A stretch of DNA of 64,000 bases from Chryseobacterium lathyri (GCF_003290185.1 NZ_QNFY01000009.1:124001-188000); one strand, 5' to 3'; counted from the first letter of the stretch, positions 9,055-17,895 are shown. Notes: generated by a model not told the origin, from the letters alone. Numbers and translations are program-made.

Positions 9055-9287
9055 ATGAAAAAGGACATCACTATTTTAGAGTTTCCTTTAAATCTTGGGC
9101 TCACTAAAAAGGAGCATGAGATAGAAACGGGAGTAAGAAAACTTCCTGCATGGCTCAGGAAATTTGGTTTTCATAAAGGAATAAATCCCATATACTGGAT
9201 CCTGATTATGATACAGAAGGGCTTTATACCCAACCTTTCATTGAAAATTTAATTCAAATTATAAATAAACCGACTGAAAAAAATTAA
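9055..9287 (+). pseudogene. Arginase/formiminoglutamase-family gene with large internal deletion
   Basis: The first ~45 codons (MKKDITILEFPLNLGL..GVRKLPAWLRKFGFH) read like the N-terminus of a ureohydrolase (arginase/formiminoglutamase). The original frame runs into stop codons at 9252. From 9192 a different frame reads ILDPDYDTEGLYTQPF to a stop at 9285-9287, which resembles the C-terminus of the same family. The ~300-codon middle, with the Mn-binding motifs, is missing. I interpret this as an internal deletion joining both ends out of frame. The next gene starts 3 bp later. N-terminal similarity is strong; the C-terminal assignment is by general resemblance. Confidence 0.65.
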
Positions 9288-9289
9288 AT

Positions 9290-9598
9290 ATGAAAAAGAT
9301 TACCAGAATATGGCATGGAGTTGTCAATGCTGAGAAGGCAGATGAATACCTTAAATACGTTGAAGAAACAGGTGTTTTACACTATAAAAATACCCCAGGA
9401 AATCTATCTACAAAAATATTGAGAAAAAAAGATCAGGAAATTTGTCATTTTTTTACTGTTACCGAATGGGACTCTTATGAAAGTATCAGAAAATTTGCAG
9501 GAGATGATTATGAAAAGGCAAAATATTATCCTGAAGACAAAAGATTTTTACTGGAATTTGAGGAAAATGTCAATCATTATGAAACTTTTGAATACTAA
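9290..9598 (+). CDS. Antibiotic biosynthesis monooxygenase (ABM)-like protein
   Basis: A 102-residue protein starting ITRIWHGVVNAEKADEYLKYVEETG, followed by a core containing FFTVTEWDSYESIRKFAG. This is the small ferredoxin-like dimeric ABM fold, which includes heme oxygenases and quinone-forming monooxygenases. The family is functionally diverse and no substrate can be named. It starts 3 bp after the arginase pseudogene and 16 bp before the HPP gene, suggesting one transcript. Confidence 0.75.
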   Translation: MKKITRIWHGVVNAEKADEYLKYVEETGVLHYKNTPGNLSTKILRKKDQEICHFFTVTEWDSYESIRKFAGDDYEKAKYYPEDKRFLLEFEENVNHYETFEY

Positions 9599-9614
9599 TT
9601 AATAGAAAGAAATT

Positions 9615-10217
9615 GTGAAGAAAACAATAAAAAGAACGTTCAGGGTTTCGAAATATGTGATTTACCGAGAAACACTGGTTGATTATAAAGAGCATTTCTG
9701 GTCTTTTTTAGGAGCATTTGTCGGGATCGGAATTATTGCATTTATTCAGTCCCATTCTTTAGCTGCCACTGAGAACATCTTCCTCATCGGTTCCTTTGGT
9801 GCATCAAGTGTTCTGATCTATGGGGCCATTCAGAGTCCTCTTGCCCAGCCCAGAAATTTAGTGGGTGGACATGTTATTTCAGCGCTTGTGGGAGTTACGG
9901 TTTATAAAATCGTTCCTGATATCATATGGCTTGCTGCACCTCTGGCTGTAGCTTTTTCTATTGTCTTGATGCAGTATACAAAAACCCTTCATCCACCCGG
10001 AGGAGCAACCGCTCTGATTGCAGTAAGCTCTACAGGAAAAATTCCGGACCTTGGATATTGGTATGTACTTTCTCCGGTTTTATCAGGCTGCATCATTCTT
10101 TTACTCGCAGCTCTTTTATTCAACAATATAACTCCGAACAGAAGCTATCCTTCTCATACAAGTTTTAAACGGTTATTAAGGAAAAAACATGAACATTCAC
10201 ACAAAATGAAAAAATAA
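9615..10217 (+). CDS. HPP family integral membrane protein
   Basis: A 200-residue protein with about four hydrophobic segments (residues ~28-46, 52-72, 85-118 and 148-168) and the family signature KTLHPPGGATALIAVSS near residues 120-137. HPP proteins are implicated in nitrite transport in cyanobacteria and chloroplasts; function in flavobacteria is untested. Translation starts at GTG (no ATG precedes the first membrane segment). The C-terminus is a basic tail rich in His and Lys. Confidence 0.88.
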   Translation: MKKTIKRTFRVSKYVIYRETLVDYKEHFWSFLGAFVGIGIIAFIQSHSLAATENIFLIGSFGASSVLIYGAIQSPLAQPRNLVGGHVISALVGVTVYKIVPDIIWLAAPLAVAFSIVLMQYTKTLHPPGGATALIAVSSTGKIPDLGYWYVLSPVLSGCIILLLAALLFNNITPNRSYPSHTSFKRLLRKKHEHSHKMKK

Positions 10218-10221
10218 AAGC

Positions 10222-10566
10222 ATGAACTGTCTCGAATGTGGCGAAAAAATTATCGGGAGGTCTGATAAGAAATTCTGTAATGATGCCTGCCGGAATGCCT
10301 ACAATAATAAGCAGAACAAAGATTCTACTAATCTGATGCGGAATGTGAACAACAAGCTCCGCAGAAATTACCGTATCCTTATGGAACTGAATACAGATGG
10401 CAAAGCGAAAATTGCAAAATCAAGGATGGATGGCTTAGGTTTTGATTTCGATTATTTCACCAATCTGAAAGTTTATAAAAATGGCTCTGAATACAGGTTT
10501 ATTTATGACTACGGCTATAAGCTTTTGGAAGATGATTTTGTACTCATTGTAAAGAATCAGACATAA
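10222..10566 (+). CDS. Small zinc-ribbon protein, unknown function
   Basis: A 114-residue protein. The N-terminus MNCLECGEKIIGRSDKKFCNDACRNAYNN carries four cysteines in a CxxC...CxxxC arrangement typical of a treble-clef or zinc-ribbon knuckle. The rest is a basic helix (NVNNKLRRNYRILMELN) and a short beta-rich end (YRFIYDYGYKLLEDDFVLIVK). It starts 4 bp after the HPP gene and probably shares its transcript. Similar short proteins are common in flavobacteria, with no assigned function. Confidence 0.75.
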   Translation: MNCLECGEKIIGRSDKKFCNDACRNAYNNKQNKDSTNLMRNVNNKLRRNYRILMELNTDGKAKIAKSRMDGLGFDFDYFTNLKVYKNGSEYRFIYDYGYKLLEDDFVLIVKNQT

Positions 10567-10593
10567 TTCCCTACTTACCCTAAATATTCAATT

Positions 10594-11502
10594 ATGAAAG
10601 AAATTGTTCTTATCACCGGTGCCGGCGGAATGATCGCACAGAAACTCTCAAAAAAAATAGAAAACGAATACACCGTACGATTTCTGACGCGAAAGAAAAG
10701 GCATGAGAATGAATTTGAATGGGATATCAAAAACGGAACAATGGATGAATCTGCTCTTGAAAATGTTTCCCACATTATTCATCTGGCTGGCGCCAATATT
10801 TCAGAAAAACGATGGACCAAGGAAAGAAAGCGTGAACTGATATCCAGCCGTGTAGATTCTGCAAGACTTCTTTTAAAAACTGTAAAAAAGAAAAAAATAC
10901 AGCTTAAATCTTTTATTTCCGCTTCTGGAATCAATTATTACGGAACGGTAACAACAGAAAAAGTTTATACTGAAAAAGATCCTCCCGGAAATGACTTTCT
11001 GAGTGAGGTTGTGGTTTTGTGGGAAAGATCGGCAGATGATTTCAAAGAACAAAACCTGGCAGAAAGGGTTGTGAAAATACGGACAGCCGTTGTTCTTTCT
11101 AAAGAAGACGGGGCACTGAAGAAAATGGTTCCCACTATAAAATACGGCATTGGGTCTGCTTTAGGGAATGGAAAACAATACATGCCGTGGATTCATATTG
11201 ACGATATTTGCTCTATTTATCTGACAGCCCTTAAAAACTCTGATATGGATGGGGCTTACAACGCGGTTTCTCCTCAGCATACTACCAATGAGAATTTAAC
11301 GAAAAAAATAGCTGAAGTCCTGAAAAAACCTTTATTTATGCCTAATGTACCTGCATTTGTTTTAAAACTGATGTTTGGAGAGCTGGCAGATGCTTTACTG
11401 GAAGGCTCACGGGCTTCTTCACAAAAAATACAGGATACAGGATTCCAATTTAAATTTCCTGATCTGAAGGGAGCTCTGGAAAATCTTCTGAAAGAGAAGT
11501 AA
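10594..11502 (+). CDS. TIGR01777-family NAD(P)-dependent oxidoreductase/epimerase
   Basis: A 302-residue extended short-chain dehydrogenase of the SulA/YfcH (TIGR01777) group. It begins IVLITGAGGMIAQKLSKKI (Rossmann dinucleotide-binding motif) and has SASGINYYGTVTTEKVYTEKDPPG and PWIHIDDICSIYLTAL, both typical of the family, and a C-terminal DUF1731-like part (VPAFVLKLMFGELADALLEGSRASSQKI). The reaction is unknown in this family. It begins 27 bp after the zinc-ribbon gene and is probably the last gene of this forward cluster. Confidence 0.9.
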   Translation: MKEIVLITGAGGMIAQKLSKKIENEYTVRFLTRKKRHENEFEWDIKNGTMDESALENVSHIIHLAGANISEKRWTKERKRELISSRVDSARLLLKTVKKKKIQLKSFISASGINYYGTVTTEKVYTEKDPPGNDFLSEVVVLWERSADDFKEQNLAERVVKIRTAVVLSKEDGALKKMVPTIKYGIGSALGNGKQYMPWIHIDDICSIYLTALKNSDMDGAYNAVSPQHTTNENLTKKIAEVLKKPLFMPNVPAFVLKLMFGELADALLEGSRASSQKIQDTGFQFKFPDLKGALENLLKEK

Positions 11503-11547
11503 TTTAGAAACAAAAAAAGTATTATACATATCCTAGTGAAGCCACAC

Positions 11548-11970
11548 TCAGACTTTCAAATTTTCCAGAACCTTATTAAGCAAAGCTATTAATGTTTCTA
11601 ATTCTGTTTTATCCAAGATAGCAGAAGCCTGATCGGCTACTGTTTTTCGGAAATCTTCAGAATTATTGATCAGAAACTTACCTTTTTCTGTCGCTGAAAG
11701 ATTAAATATTCTTCTGTCGGAAATACTTTGTTTCTGTTCGACCAGCTTATTACTGATCAGGAATTTGATCTGTTTTGATACGGCTGCCTGACTGACCTTA
11801 AATGCCGCAGCAATCTGTTTTCCGGTAACCTGATCCTTCCGGTATATATATTCTATAATATTGTAATGCGTTGCCGTAACACCGCTGATGTTCCCCTTGT
11901 TCATATTAGCCAATATAAAACACTGAAGATCAGTAAACGTATTAAAAAATTGATTCTTTTCTATTTCCAT
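11548..11970 (-). CDS. MarR family transcriptional regulator
   Basis: A 140-residue winged-helix repressor. TGKQIAAAFKVSQAAVSKQIKFLISNKLVEQKQSISDRRIFNLSATEKG (about residues 50-100) contains the recognition helix and the DR-x-F wing typical of MarR. It is divergent from the UvrA-like gene across only 46 bp, which hold two TTAACnnnGTTAA palindromes, so it very likely represses both itself and that gene. The inducer is unknown. MarR proteins usually sense small drugs, phenolics or oxidants. Confidence 0.92.
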   Translation of the reverse strand: MEIEKNQFFNTFTDLQCFILANMNKGNISGVTATHYNIIEYIYRKDQVTGKQIAAAFKVSQAAVSKQIKFLISNKLVEQKQSISDRRIFNLSATEKGKFLINNSEDFRKTVADQASAILDKTELETLIALLNKVLENLKV

Positions 11971-11978
11971 AAAAATAC

Positions 11979-12007
11979 TTAACTTAGTTAACTATTAACA
12001 AAGTTAA
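11979..12007. promoter_or_regulatory. Two tandem TTAACnnnGTTAA palindromes, probable MarR operators
   Basis: TTAACTTAGTTAA (11979-11991) and TTAACAAAGTTAA (11995-12007) have perfect 5-bp arms and lie 16 bp centre to centre, within the 46-bp gap between the divergent marR and UvrA-like genes. The second overlaps a minus-strand TAACTTTG (TAnnTTTG) -7 element for marR at 11999-12006. This is the classic position for autoregulation. Confidence 0.7.
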
Positions 12008-12016
12008 TGAATTATT

Positions 12017-14269
12017 ATGAAAGAAATCATCATCACTCACGCAAGACAGAATAATCTGAAAAATATTTCATTACGCATTCCAAAAAATAAAATAACGGTC
12101 TTCACAGGAGTTTCAGGATCCGGAAAATCATCGTTGGTATTTGAAACGATAGGTGCCGAAGCCCAACGCCAGATTAATGAGACCCAAAACAGTTTTATAA
12201 GGAACCGTTTACAGCATTTTGGAGTTCCGAATGTTGAAAAAATCGAAAACCTTAATGTGCCTTTTATCATCAATCAAAAGAGGCTGGGAGGAAATGCACG
12301 CTCAACAGTGGGAACAGCAACGGATATTTATGCCTCCCTCAGGCTACTTTTTTCCAGGATAGGTAAACCATTTGTGGGATATTCCAATGTATTTTCTTTC
12401 AACAATCCTCAGGGGATGTGTCCCGAGTGTGAAGGTTTGGGCTATGTACAGACCGTAAATACGGAAACTCTTTTTGACAGAAACAAATCACTGAATGAAG
12501 GCGCGATACAGTTTCCCACATTTCAGCCTGGAGGCTGGCGGCTGACACGTTATATTTATTCCGGGTATTTTGACAATGACAAAAAGCTTAAAGACTTCAC
12601 AGAAAAAGAATGGGAAATGTTGTTGAATGCCAAAGAGCATATTCCCAAAAATCCGACCAAAGAATGGGGAAAAACAGTCCGGTATAAAGGCGTAATTCCC
12701 AGAATTGAAAGTTCATTTCTGAAAAAGGATTCTAAAGAGAATATTACCCGAAAAGACACTTTAAAAAGGGTCATCATTACCAAACCATGTCCGCTTTGCC
12801 AGGGGAAAAGGCTCAATTCAAAAGTTCTGTCCTGTAAGATTGAAGGTAAAAGCATTGCAGACTGTACCTCACTCTCCATTGATGAACTTCTCCTTTTTAT
12901 TCAGAGCTTGTCATCTGAAATATATTCTTCTATAATTAATGAGTTGATAAAAAAGCTTCAGAACCTAATTGATATAGGTTTGCAGTATCTGACCCTGGAC
13001 AGACAAACTGACACGCTATCAGGAGGGGAATCCCAACGGATAAAAATGGTAAAGCAGCTGGGAAACAGCCTTGTGGATCTGCTGTATATTTTTGATGAAC
13101 CCAGTATCGGCCTCCATCCTAAAGATATTGACCATATTGTAGATATCATCAAAAAAATAAGGGATAAAGGCAATACCGTCTTAATTGTTGAACATGACCC
13201 GGATCTCATCAAAATAGCCGATCTTATTGTGGATATGGGACCTGATTCGGGGAAAAACGGCGGTGAAATTATGTATCAGGGAACTTTTAATCATTTAAAA
13301 AATGCAAAAGGTAAAACAGCCGATTATTTTAACAAAGCCCGTACTTATAATAACGTCCCTAGATCAGCAAAAGGCTATCTTGAAATTAAAAATGCTCATC
13401 TTCATAACTTAAAAAATGTGAGTGTAAAAATACCTACAGGCATAATGAATGTTGTAACCGGTGTGGCAGGATCAGGGAAAAGCACTTTGATCAATAAAGT
13501 TTTACCCTTATCCTATCCGGTAACCGTAGTAGATCAATCTGTTTTTACAGCCAGTATCCGTTCAAATCTGTTAACGTATCTCAATCTGTCAAATACTGTC
13601 AGAAAACTTTTCTCCAATGCCAATAATGTTTCTGAAAAGCTTTTCAGCCGCAACGGTGAAGGCGCCTGTTCCAATTGCAGGGGATTGGGCGTGGAAAAAA
13701 TAGACCTTGCTTTTATGGATGATATTGAACAGCCCTGTGAAGTCTGTCACGGATCAGGATATAAACCTGAAGTTTTACAATATCTATACAGGGGTAAAAA
13801 TATCGCTGATATCATGAATATGACCGTTCTGGAAGCCCTGCAGTTTTTTCCCGGACCCGGATTTGAGCATGAACTCAGCCTGCTGATTAAATTAGGACTG
13901 GATTATCTGACTCTGGGGCAGCGGCTGGACAGCTTCTCCGGAGGTGAAAGACAGCGTTTAAAACTGACGAAAGAGCTGAACCGTACAGATAAGATTATTG
14001 TTTTGGATGAGCCCAGCACAGGCCTTCATCCTATTGATAATGAAAAGCTGCTTTCTTTCTTTGATGAACTGATACATAATGGGAATACCTTAATCGTTAT
14101 TGAACATAACCTGGACATCATCGCTAAGGCAGACTGGATTATTGATATCGGTCCTGGAGCCGGAAAACTGGGCGGCAGTATTGTATTTGAAGGAACCGTG
14201 AAAGACCTCTTATCAGCACAGCATTCTGCAACTTCCGTATATTTAAAGAAGCACCTTCGAGGTCAATAG
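12017..14269 (+). CDS. UvrA-like ABC ATPase (short UvrA paralogue)
   Basis: A 750-residue twin ABC ATPase of the UvrA family. Walker A motifs GVSGSGKSSLV (31-41) and GVAGSGKSTLI (about 481-491), signatures LSGGESQR (about 334) and FSGGERQR (about 639), and four CxxC knuckles (CPEC, CPLC, CSNC, CEVC) are all present. Excision-repair UvrA is ~940 residues, so this lacks roughly 190, consistent with a UvrA paralogue reduced in the UvrB-binding and insertion region. Such paralogues are linked to resistance to DNA-binding drugs (DrrC/UvrA2 type) rather than to NER. The divergent MarR gene fits an inducible resistance role; this is inference. Confidence 0.9.
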   Translation: MKEIIITHARQNNLKNISLRIPKNKITVFTGVSGSGKSSLVFETIGAEAQRQINETQNSFIRNRLQHFGVPNVEKIENLNVPFIINQKRLGGNARSTVGTATDIYASLRLLFSRIGKPFVGYSNVFSFNNPQGMCPECEGLGYVQTVNTETLFDRNKSLNEGAIQFPTFQPGGWRLTRYIYSGYFDNDKKLKDFTEKEWEMLLNAKEHIPKNPTKEWGKTVRYKGVIPRIESSFLKKDSKENITRKDTLKRVIITKPCPLCQGKRLNSKVLSCKIEGKSIADCTSLSIDELLLFIQSLSSEIYSSIINELIKKLQNLIDIGLQYLTLDRQTDTLSGGESQRIKMVKQLGNSLVDLLYIFDEPSIGLHPKDIDHIVDIIKKIRDKGNTVLIVEHDPDLIKIADLIVDMGPDSGKNGGEIMYQGTFNHLKNAKGKTADYFNKARTYNNVPRSAKGYLEIKNAHLHNLKNVSVKIPTGIMNVVTGVAGSGKSTLINKVLPLSYPVTVVDQSVFTASIRSNLLTYLNLSNTVRKLFSNANNVSEKLFSRNGEGACSNCRGLGVEKIDLAFMDDIEQPCEVCHGSGYKPEVLQYLYRGKNIADIMNMTVLEALQFFPGPGFEHELSLLIKLGLDYLTLGQRLDSFSGGERQRLKLTKELNRTDKIIVLDEPSTGLHPIDNEKLLSFFDELIHNGNTLIVIEHNLDIIAKADWIIDIGPGAGKLGGSIVFEGTVKDLLSAQHSATSVYLKKHLRGQ

Positions 14270-14423
14270 AAGCTGAAATGGCTGCTTACTGTTTATTTTG
14301 TGATAAAGATTCTCTGATTTTAAGGGAAATTTAAGGGCTTGTTGAAAAAGAAATATTAATTTAGCATTTATATATAAGGCCTATCAGACCCACATCATTA
14401 AATATAATAGAGAAGATATTCCC

Positions 14424-15005
14424 ATGCAGAATCCTAACATTACTATTCTTAAAACAGAAATTTTATCAGACAACTGGTATACACTTAATAAAGTCACTTA
14501 CAACATTATAAAAAAGGACGGAACCACAGAAACCCATAGCAGAGAAGCTTACGACAGAGGAAACGGAGCGGTTATCCTCCTTTATAATAAGATTTCAGGT
14601 ACTGTGATCTTAACCAGGCAGTTCAGGCTTCCTACTTTCATCAATGGAAATGCCACAGGAATGCTTATTGAAGCCTGCGCCGGCCTTTTGGACAATGATA
14701 ACCCCGAAGACTGTATAAAAAGAGAAACGGAAGAGGAAACCGGTTATAAAATTTCTAAGGTGGAAAAAGTGTTCGAAGCCTATATGTCTCCTGGCTCCGT
14801 AACGGAAATCCTGTATTTCTTTATCGCTGAATATTCTTCTGAAATGAAGATCGCAAACGGTGGAGGACTCGAAGAAGAGGGAGAGCATATTGAAGTTTTA
14901 GAACTTCCTTTTAATGATGCCCTTACCATGATAGACAGCGGAGAAATCATGGATGCAAAAACCATCATGCTTCTGCAGCATTTACGCATCAAAAGTATTG
15001 TATAG
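14424..15005 (+). CDS. nudK: NUDIX hydrolase, GDP-mannose pyrophosphatase type
   Basis: A 193-residue NUDIX enzyme. The Nudix box G-x5-E-x7-REVxEExGU is met by [21 protein letters not shown] (about residues 86-107). The surrounding sequence, [29 protein letters not shown] and [20 protein letters not shown], follows the NudK/ADP-sugar pyrophosphatase pattern. It hydrolyses nucleotide sugars such as GDP-mannose in characterised members. It stands alone, 154 bp after the UvrA-like gene. Confidence 0.92.
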   Translation: MQNPNITILKTEILSDNWYTLNKVTYNIIKKDGTTETHSREAYDRGNGAVILLYNKISGTVILTRQFRLPTFINGNATGMLIEACAGLLDNDNPEDCIKRETEEETGYKISKVEKVFEAYMSPGSVTEILYFFIAEYSSEMKIANGGGLEEEGEHIEVLELPFNDALTMIDSGEIMDAKTIMLLQHLRIKSIV

Positions 15006-15065
15006 AAATAACAAACGGTGTGAAACATGCTTCTAGCCGCCTATTGCTAAAACTATTTTAAAAGG

Positions 15066-15722
15066 ATGACAATTAGGATCATCAGGATATTTGCTGCCGT
15101 AGCCATCTTTATTTTCAGTATTCTGATGCTGAAAACGATCTCCCAATATACAGGTTTTGATAAAAATGTGGGTTTTCTCATGTTTAAACAGAAAGTGGTC
15201 AGTAATCCCTATTGGATAACATTTTTTTACATTCACATTTTTTCAGTCACGCTTTGTTTATTGGCTGGACTCACTCAGTTTTCAAACCGGTTTTTAAGTG
15301 AAAACACAGCACTTCACAGATGGATAGGAAAGATTTATGTTTACAATATTCTGATCATCAATGTTCCGGCATGTTTTGTATTGGGATTATTTTCAAATGG
15401 TGGAATCATCGGGATTACAGGGTTTATGCTTCAGGATATTCTCTGGGCTTATTTTACGATTGCTGCCGTTCTCTTCATTAAAAAAGGGAATATTGCAGGG
15501 CACAAAAAATATATGATCCTAAGCTATGCAGTTACCACCACAGCTATCACTTTCAGGATTATAAAGAATCTGTTCTATCAGGAAAATCTGCATGATTATG
15601 AGCTGTTTTATGGACTGAATGTCTGGGTTTCCCTGATTCTCAATCTTGCAGCAGCTTATTTTATTATCAGAAGCCAAGCATTATCTCTCAAAACTTACGT
15701 TCATCGTCAAAATAATAAATGA
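15066..15722 (+). CDS. DUF2306 integral membrane protein
   Basis: A 218-residue protein with about six hydrophobic segments. FFYIHIFSVTLCLLAGLTQF followed by LHRWIGKIYVYNI is the DUF2306 signature, with a conserved His in the first and a conserved HRxxG motif in the second. A third His-rich site is GHKKYMILSYA. The histidines hint at heme or metal binding, but this is unproven. Its last 42 bp overlap the 3' end of a small gene on the other strand. Confidence 0.82.
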   Translation: MTIRIIRIFAAVAIFIFSILMLKTISQYTGFDKNVGFLMFKQKVVSNPYWITFFYIHIFSVTLCLLAGLTQFSNRFLSENTALHRWIGKIYVYNILIINVPACFVLGLFSNGGIIGITGFMLQDILWAYFTIAAVLFIKKGNIAGHKKYMILSYAVTTTAITFRIIKNLFYQENLHDYELFYGLNVWVSLILNLAAAYFIIRSQALSLKTYVHRQNNK

Positions 15723-15884
15723 GATAAACATCAACAATGCATAGGACACAATGAAGATCAAACCATTCAAGACTATTCTGTGCTGAGATTTTGATGTCCA
15801 ACGATTAAAAAACCGCATCACCAGATAAGATAATCCAGCCAGGATCAGTAAAGTAAAAATAAAAAAAACAAAGCCCGAGTCCAT
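15681..15884 (-). CDS. Small two-helix membrane protein
   Basis: A 67-residue open frame with two clear membrane segments (FVFFIFTLLILAGLSYLVMRFF, residues 5-26, and IVLNGLIFIVSYALLMFISFIIL, about 38-60) separated by a basic linker. Its 3' end overlaps the DUF2306 gene by 42 bp, tail to tail. The overlap and short length make it less certain, but it fills a 270-bp gap that would otherwise be empty, and its hydrophobic pattern is not explained by the opposite frame. Function unknown. Confidence 0.5.
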   Translation of the reverse strand: MDSGFVFFIFTLLILAGLSYLVMRFFNRWTSKSQHRIVLNGLIFIVSYALLMFISFIILTMNVSFER

Positions 15885-15993
15885 AGATATTAATTTATGT
15901 CAAAACTATTATTTTAAAATTAAAAAACATAATAAAATCTCTAGATTAAACTCAGGTTCAGAATATTTCCGAATAAAGCTTATAACAAAATAT

Positions 15994-16758
15994 ATGAAAA
16001 AATTACTTTTTACACTTTCATTGGCTCTTTCTGCAGCAGTCTTCGGACAGAAAACAAGTAGTAAGAACAACAATCTGGTACTCTACCCTTACCAGACTTT
16101 CAACTGCGATAATAAAGGATATTTTGATCCTGGAAAATATAAAAAAGAGGAAATAGACGGGATTTATAAGCTCCTATATCAGTTCAACAGTGGTTTGTTC
16201 GACAATCATGCGGTCTTTAAACTTTCGGATCTTGAAGATGTCCGAAAAAATAAAAACATTTATCTGCAACAATTGGAAAAGCAGTATCAGGAAAAGAAAA
16301 GCCAGCTGTATAACCTTAAAGTTATTAATCTTCCCGAGTGGAAAAAGCTTCACCAGGAAACCATTCAGACTTTTGAAAATGAATATCAACTGAAAAAAGA
16401 AGAGCTTATCGCCTACTCTGATCCTGCATCACTTAAAAATAGCAAATATTACGATACCTGCAAACAATATATTGATGCTGTTTCTTCTCCGGACAAACAG
16501 AAAATGTACACCGTTTGGAAAAACTTTGTTGAAGCCAAAAGCAAAGATAATGCTGATCCACAATCTGTAATAGATAGGTTCAAGGCTCAATTCAACGATC
16601 CGAAGAAAGATGATTATGCACTGATTCAATTAATTGGTTTCGGCTTCTACAATTGTGCCAACGGCAGTTTCAGACCAGATCCTAATGATGAGGTAGCGCT
16701 TTATGAAAAGTTTGATAAGATCTTTACGAAGCTGAAACAGGACTGTGATGAGCCATAA
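15994..16758 (+). CDS. Secreted or periplasmic protein of unknown function
   Basis: A 254-residue protein with a signal peptide (MKKLLFTLSLALSAAVFGQ, cleavage after FGQ). The mature part is charged and helical, with YQEKKSQLYNLKVINLPEWKKLHQETIQ in the middle and a Cys pair (FNCDNKGYFD near residue 36, YDTCKQYID near 155). No enzymatic motif was recognised. It is convergent with an Lrp/AsnC gene, and its terminator overlaps the tail of that gene. Confidence 0.75.
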   Translation: MKKLLFTLSLALSAAVFGQKTSSKNNNLVLYPYQTFNCDNKGYFDPGKYKKEEIDGIYKLLYQFNSGLFDNHAVFKLSDLEDVRKNKNIYLQQLEKQYQEKKSQLYNLKVINLPEWKKLHQETIQTFENEYQLKKEELIAYSDPASLKNSKYYDTCKQYIDAVSSPDKQKMYTVWKNFVEAKSKDNADPQSVIDRFKAQFNDPKKDDYALIQLIGFGFYNCANGSFRPDPNDEVALYEKFDKIFTKLKQDCDEP

Positions 16759-16795
16759 TTTTATTTAAAGATTGAAAAATTTAATGATTTAAAAA
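16756..16795. repeat. 40-bp direct repeat, copy 1
   Basis: Runs TAATTTTATTTAAAGATTG... across the stop codon of the secreted-protein gene up to the end of the convergent Lrp gene. It matches copy 2 at 17847-17886 at 39 of 40 positions. Confidence 0.85.
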
Positions 16796-17296
16796 TCAGT
16801 CAGCATTCGTTTTCGGGTGCTGTTTTTTGTTTCCGTAAGAAATTTCTCTTATTGAGCCTGGAAAAAAATGATTCGCTTTTATTTCAGACAGCTGTACTGA
16901 TGTGGAAGGAATTCCAAATTTTAACAGCCTGTCAATAATATGTTCAAGGTGGGCACTGTCTTTTAACACACATTCAGCAATGAGGCAGTATTCTCCTGTG
17001 ATTCTTTTACAGCTGATGATCTCGGGGAAGTGTTTCAGGTGGTCAATAAATATTTTAAACTCATCATTTTTAAACTTCAGATGAATAATGACTCTCAGGC
17101 TATACCCGAGAAGGCCATAATTAATATCTGTTGTAAAACTTTTGATAACACCGGTATCGGTAAGGTTCTGTACTCTCTCTTTTGTAGCAGACTGAGAAAG
17201 GGAGATGTTACGCCCTATTTCAGCATAACTTAATCTGGAATTTTCAGTCAGTAACCGTAAGATTTTATAATCAAAATCGTCTAAAACTATTTTCAT
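16796..17296 (-). CDS. Lrp/AsnC family transcriptional regulator
   Basis: A 166-residue feast/famine regulator. The N-terminal HTH reads DYKILRLLTENSRLSYAEIGRNISLSQSATKERVQNLTDTGVI (residues 8-50), followed by an RAM ligand-binding domain (IIHLKFKNDEFKIFIDHLKHFPEIISCKRITGEYCLIAECV). The C-terminus is extended and basic. It is divergent from a carboxymuconolactone decarboxylase-like gene (105 bp apart), which is its most likely target. A second Lrp gene lies 0.6 kb away with the same arrangement. Confidence 0.92.
   Translation of the reverse strand: MKIVLDDFDYKILRLLTENSRLSYAEIGRNISLSQSATKERVQNLTDTGVIKSFTTDINYGLLGYSLRVIIHLKFKNDEFKIFIDHLKHFPEIISCKRITGEYCLIAECVLKDSAHLEHIIDRLLKFGIPSTSVQLSEIKANHFFPGSIREISYGNKKQHPKTNAD
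16801..16828 (+). terminator. Terminator inside the lrp tail
   Basis: CAGCATTC / GGGTGCTG arms (two G-T pairs) around GTTTTC, followed by TTTTTT. It ends the forward secreted-protein gene but lies within the last codons of the opposing Lrp gene. Confidence 0.7.
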
Positions 17297-17401
17297 TGCA
17301 TTTTTAGATTAAATCAGTAGAAATAACCAAAATTATAAAATTTAACCATTAAATCCATTTTAAAACTTCATGAATTAGACAGAAATTTGACATAAAAAAA
17401 T

Positions 17402-17866
17402 ATGACAACTATTGAATTTTCAGACAATGGAAATACACCATTTGAAAAACTTATTGGCCATAACCCTGAAATACTATACCACTGGAACAGACTTGAAGAG
17501 ACTTTCTTTAAAAATACAAGTTTAGACTCTGATTTACTGGAACAGATCCGAAGAACACTTGCATTTGGCAATGGCTGTGAATACTGCATGGTAAAAGGCG
17601 GAAGACCCGATTTCAGCCAGTCAGATCTTAAAATTTCCGTAGCTGTAAGCTTCGCAGAGCTATTCTCTAAAGATCACCGTTCCATACTCAAGAGCCATTT
17701 CAGCATGTTGAGAGAATTCTTTTCCGAAAAAGAAATTTCGGAGCTCTGCACCTTTATCAGTTTTATCAGTGCTTCCCAAAAACTGGGGAAAATATTTAAT
17801 CTGACTGAAGAATATCAACAAAATGCAGTAGTGAGAATGGAGCAGTTAATTTTATTTAAAGATTGA
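17402..17866 (+). CDS. Carboxymuconolactone decarboxylase/AhpD-like protein
   Basis: A 154-residue helical protein with the AhpD-type redox motif CEYCMVKGG (about residues 60-68): two cysteines separated by two residues, with the following His of the classic CxxC-x-x-x-H replaced. It may act as a peroxidase-like or disulfide-relay protein; without the His this is uncertain. The last six codons (LILFKD) are encoded inside the 40-bp direct repeat. It is divergent from the upstream Lrp gene and convergent with the downstream one. Confidence 0.75.
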   Translation: MTTIEFSDNGNTPFEKLIGHNPEILYHWNRLEETFFKNTSLDSDLLEQIRRTLAFGNGCEYCMVKGGRPDFSQSDLKISVAVSFAELFSKDHRSILKSHFSMLREFFSEKEISELCTFISFISASQKLGKIFNLTEEYQQNAVVRMEQLILFKD

Positions 17867-17886
17867 AAAAATTAATGATTTAAAAA
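17847..17886. repeat. 40-bp direct repeat, copy 2
   Basis: Same sequence as copy 1 (one mismatch), 1091 bp downstream. Here it covers the last codons of the AhpD-like gene and is again followed at once by a GGGTGCTG-containing hairpin. Confidence 0.85.
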
Positions 17887-17895
17887 ATTATAATG

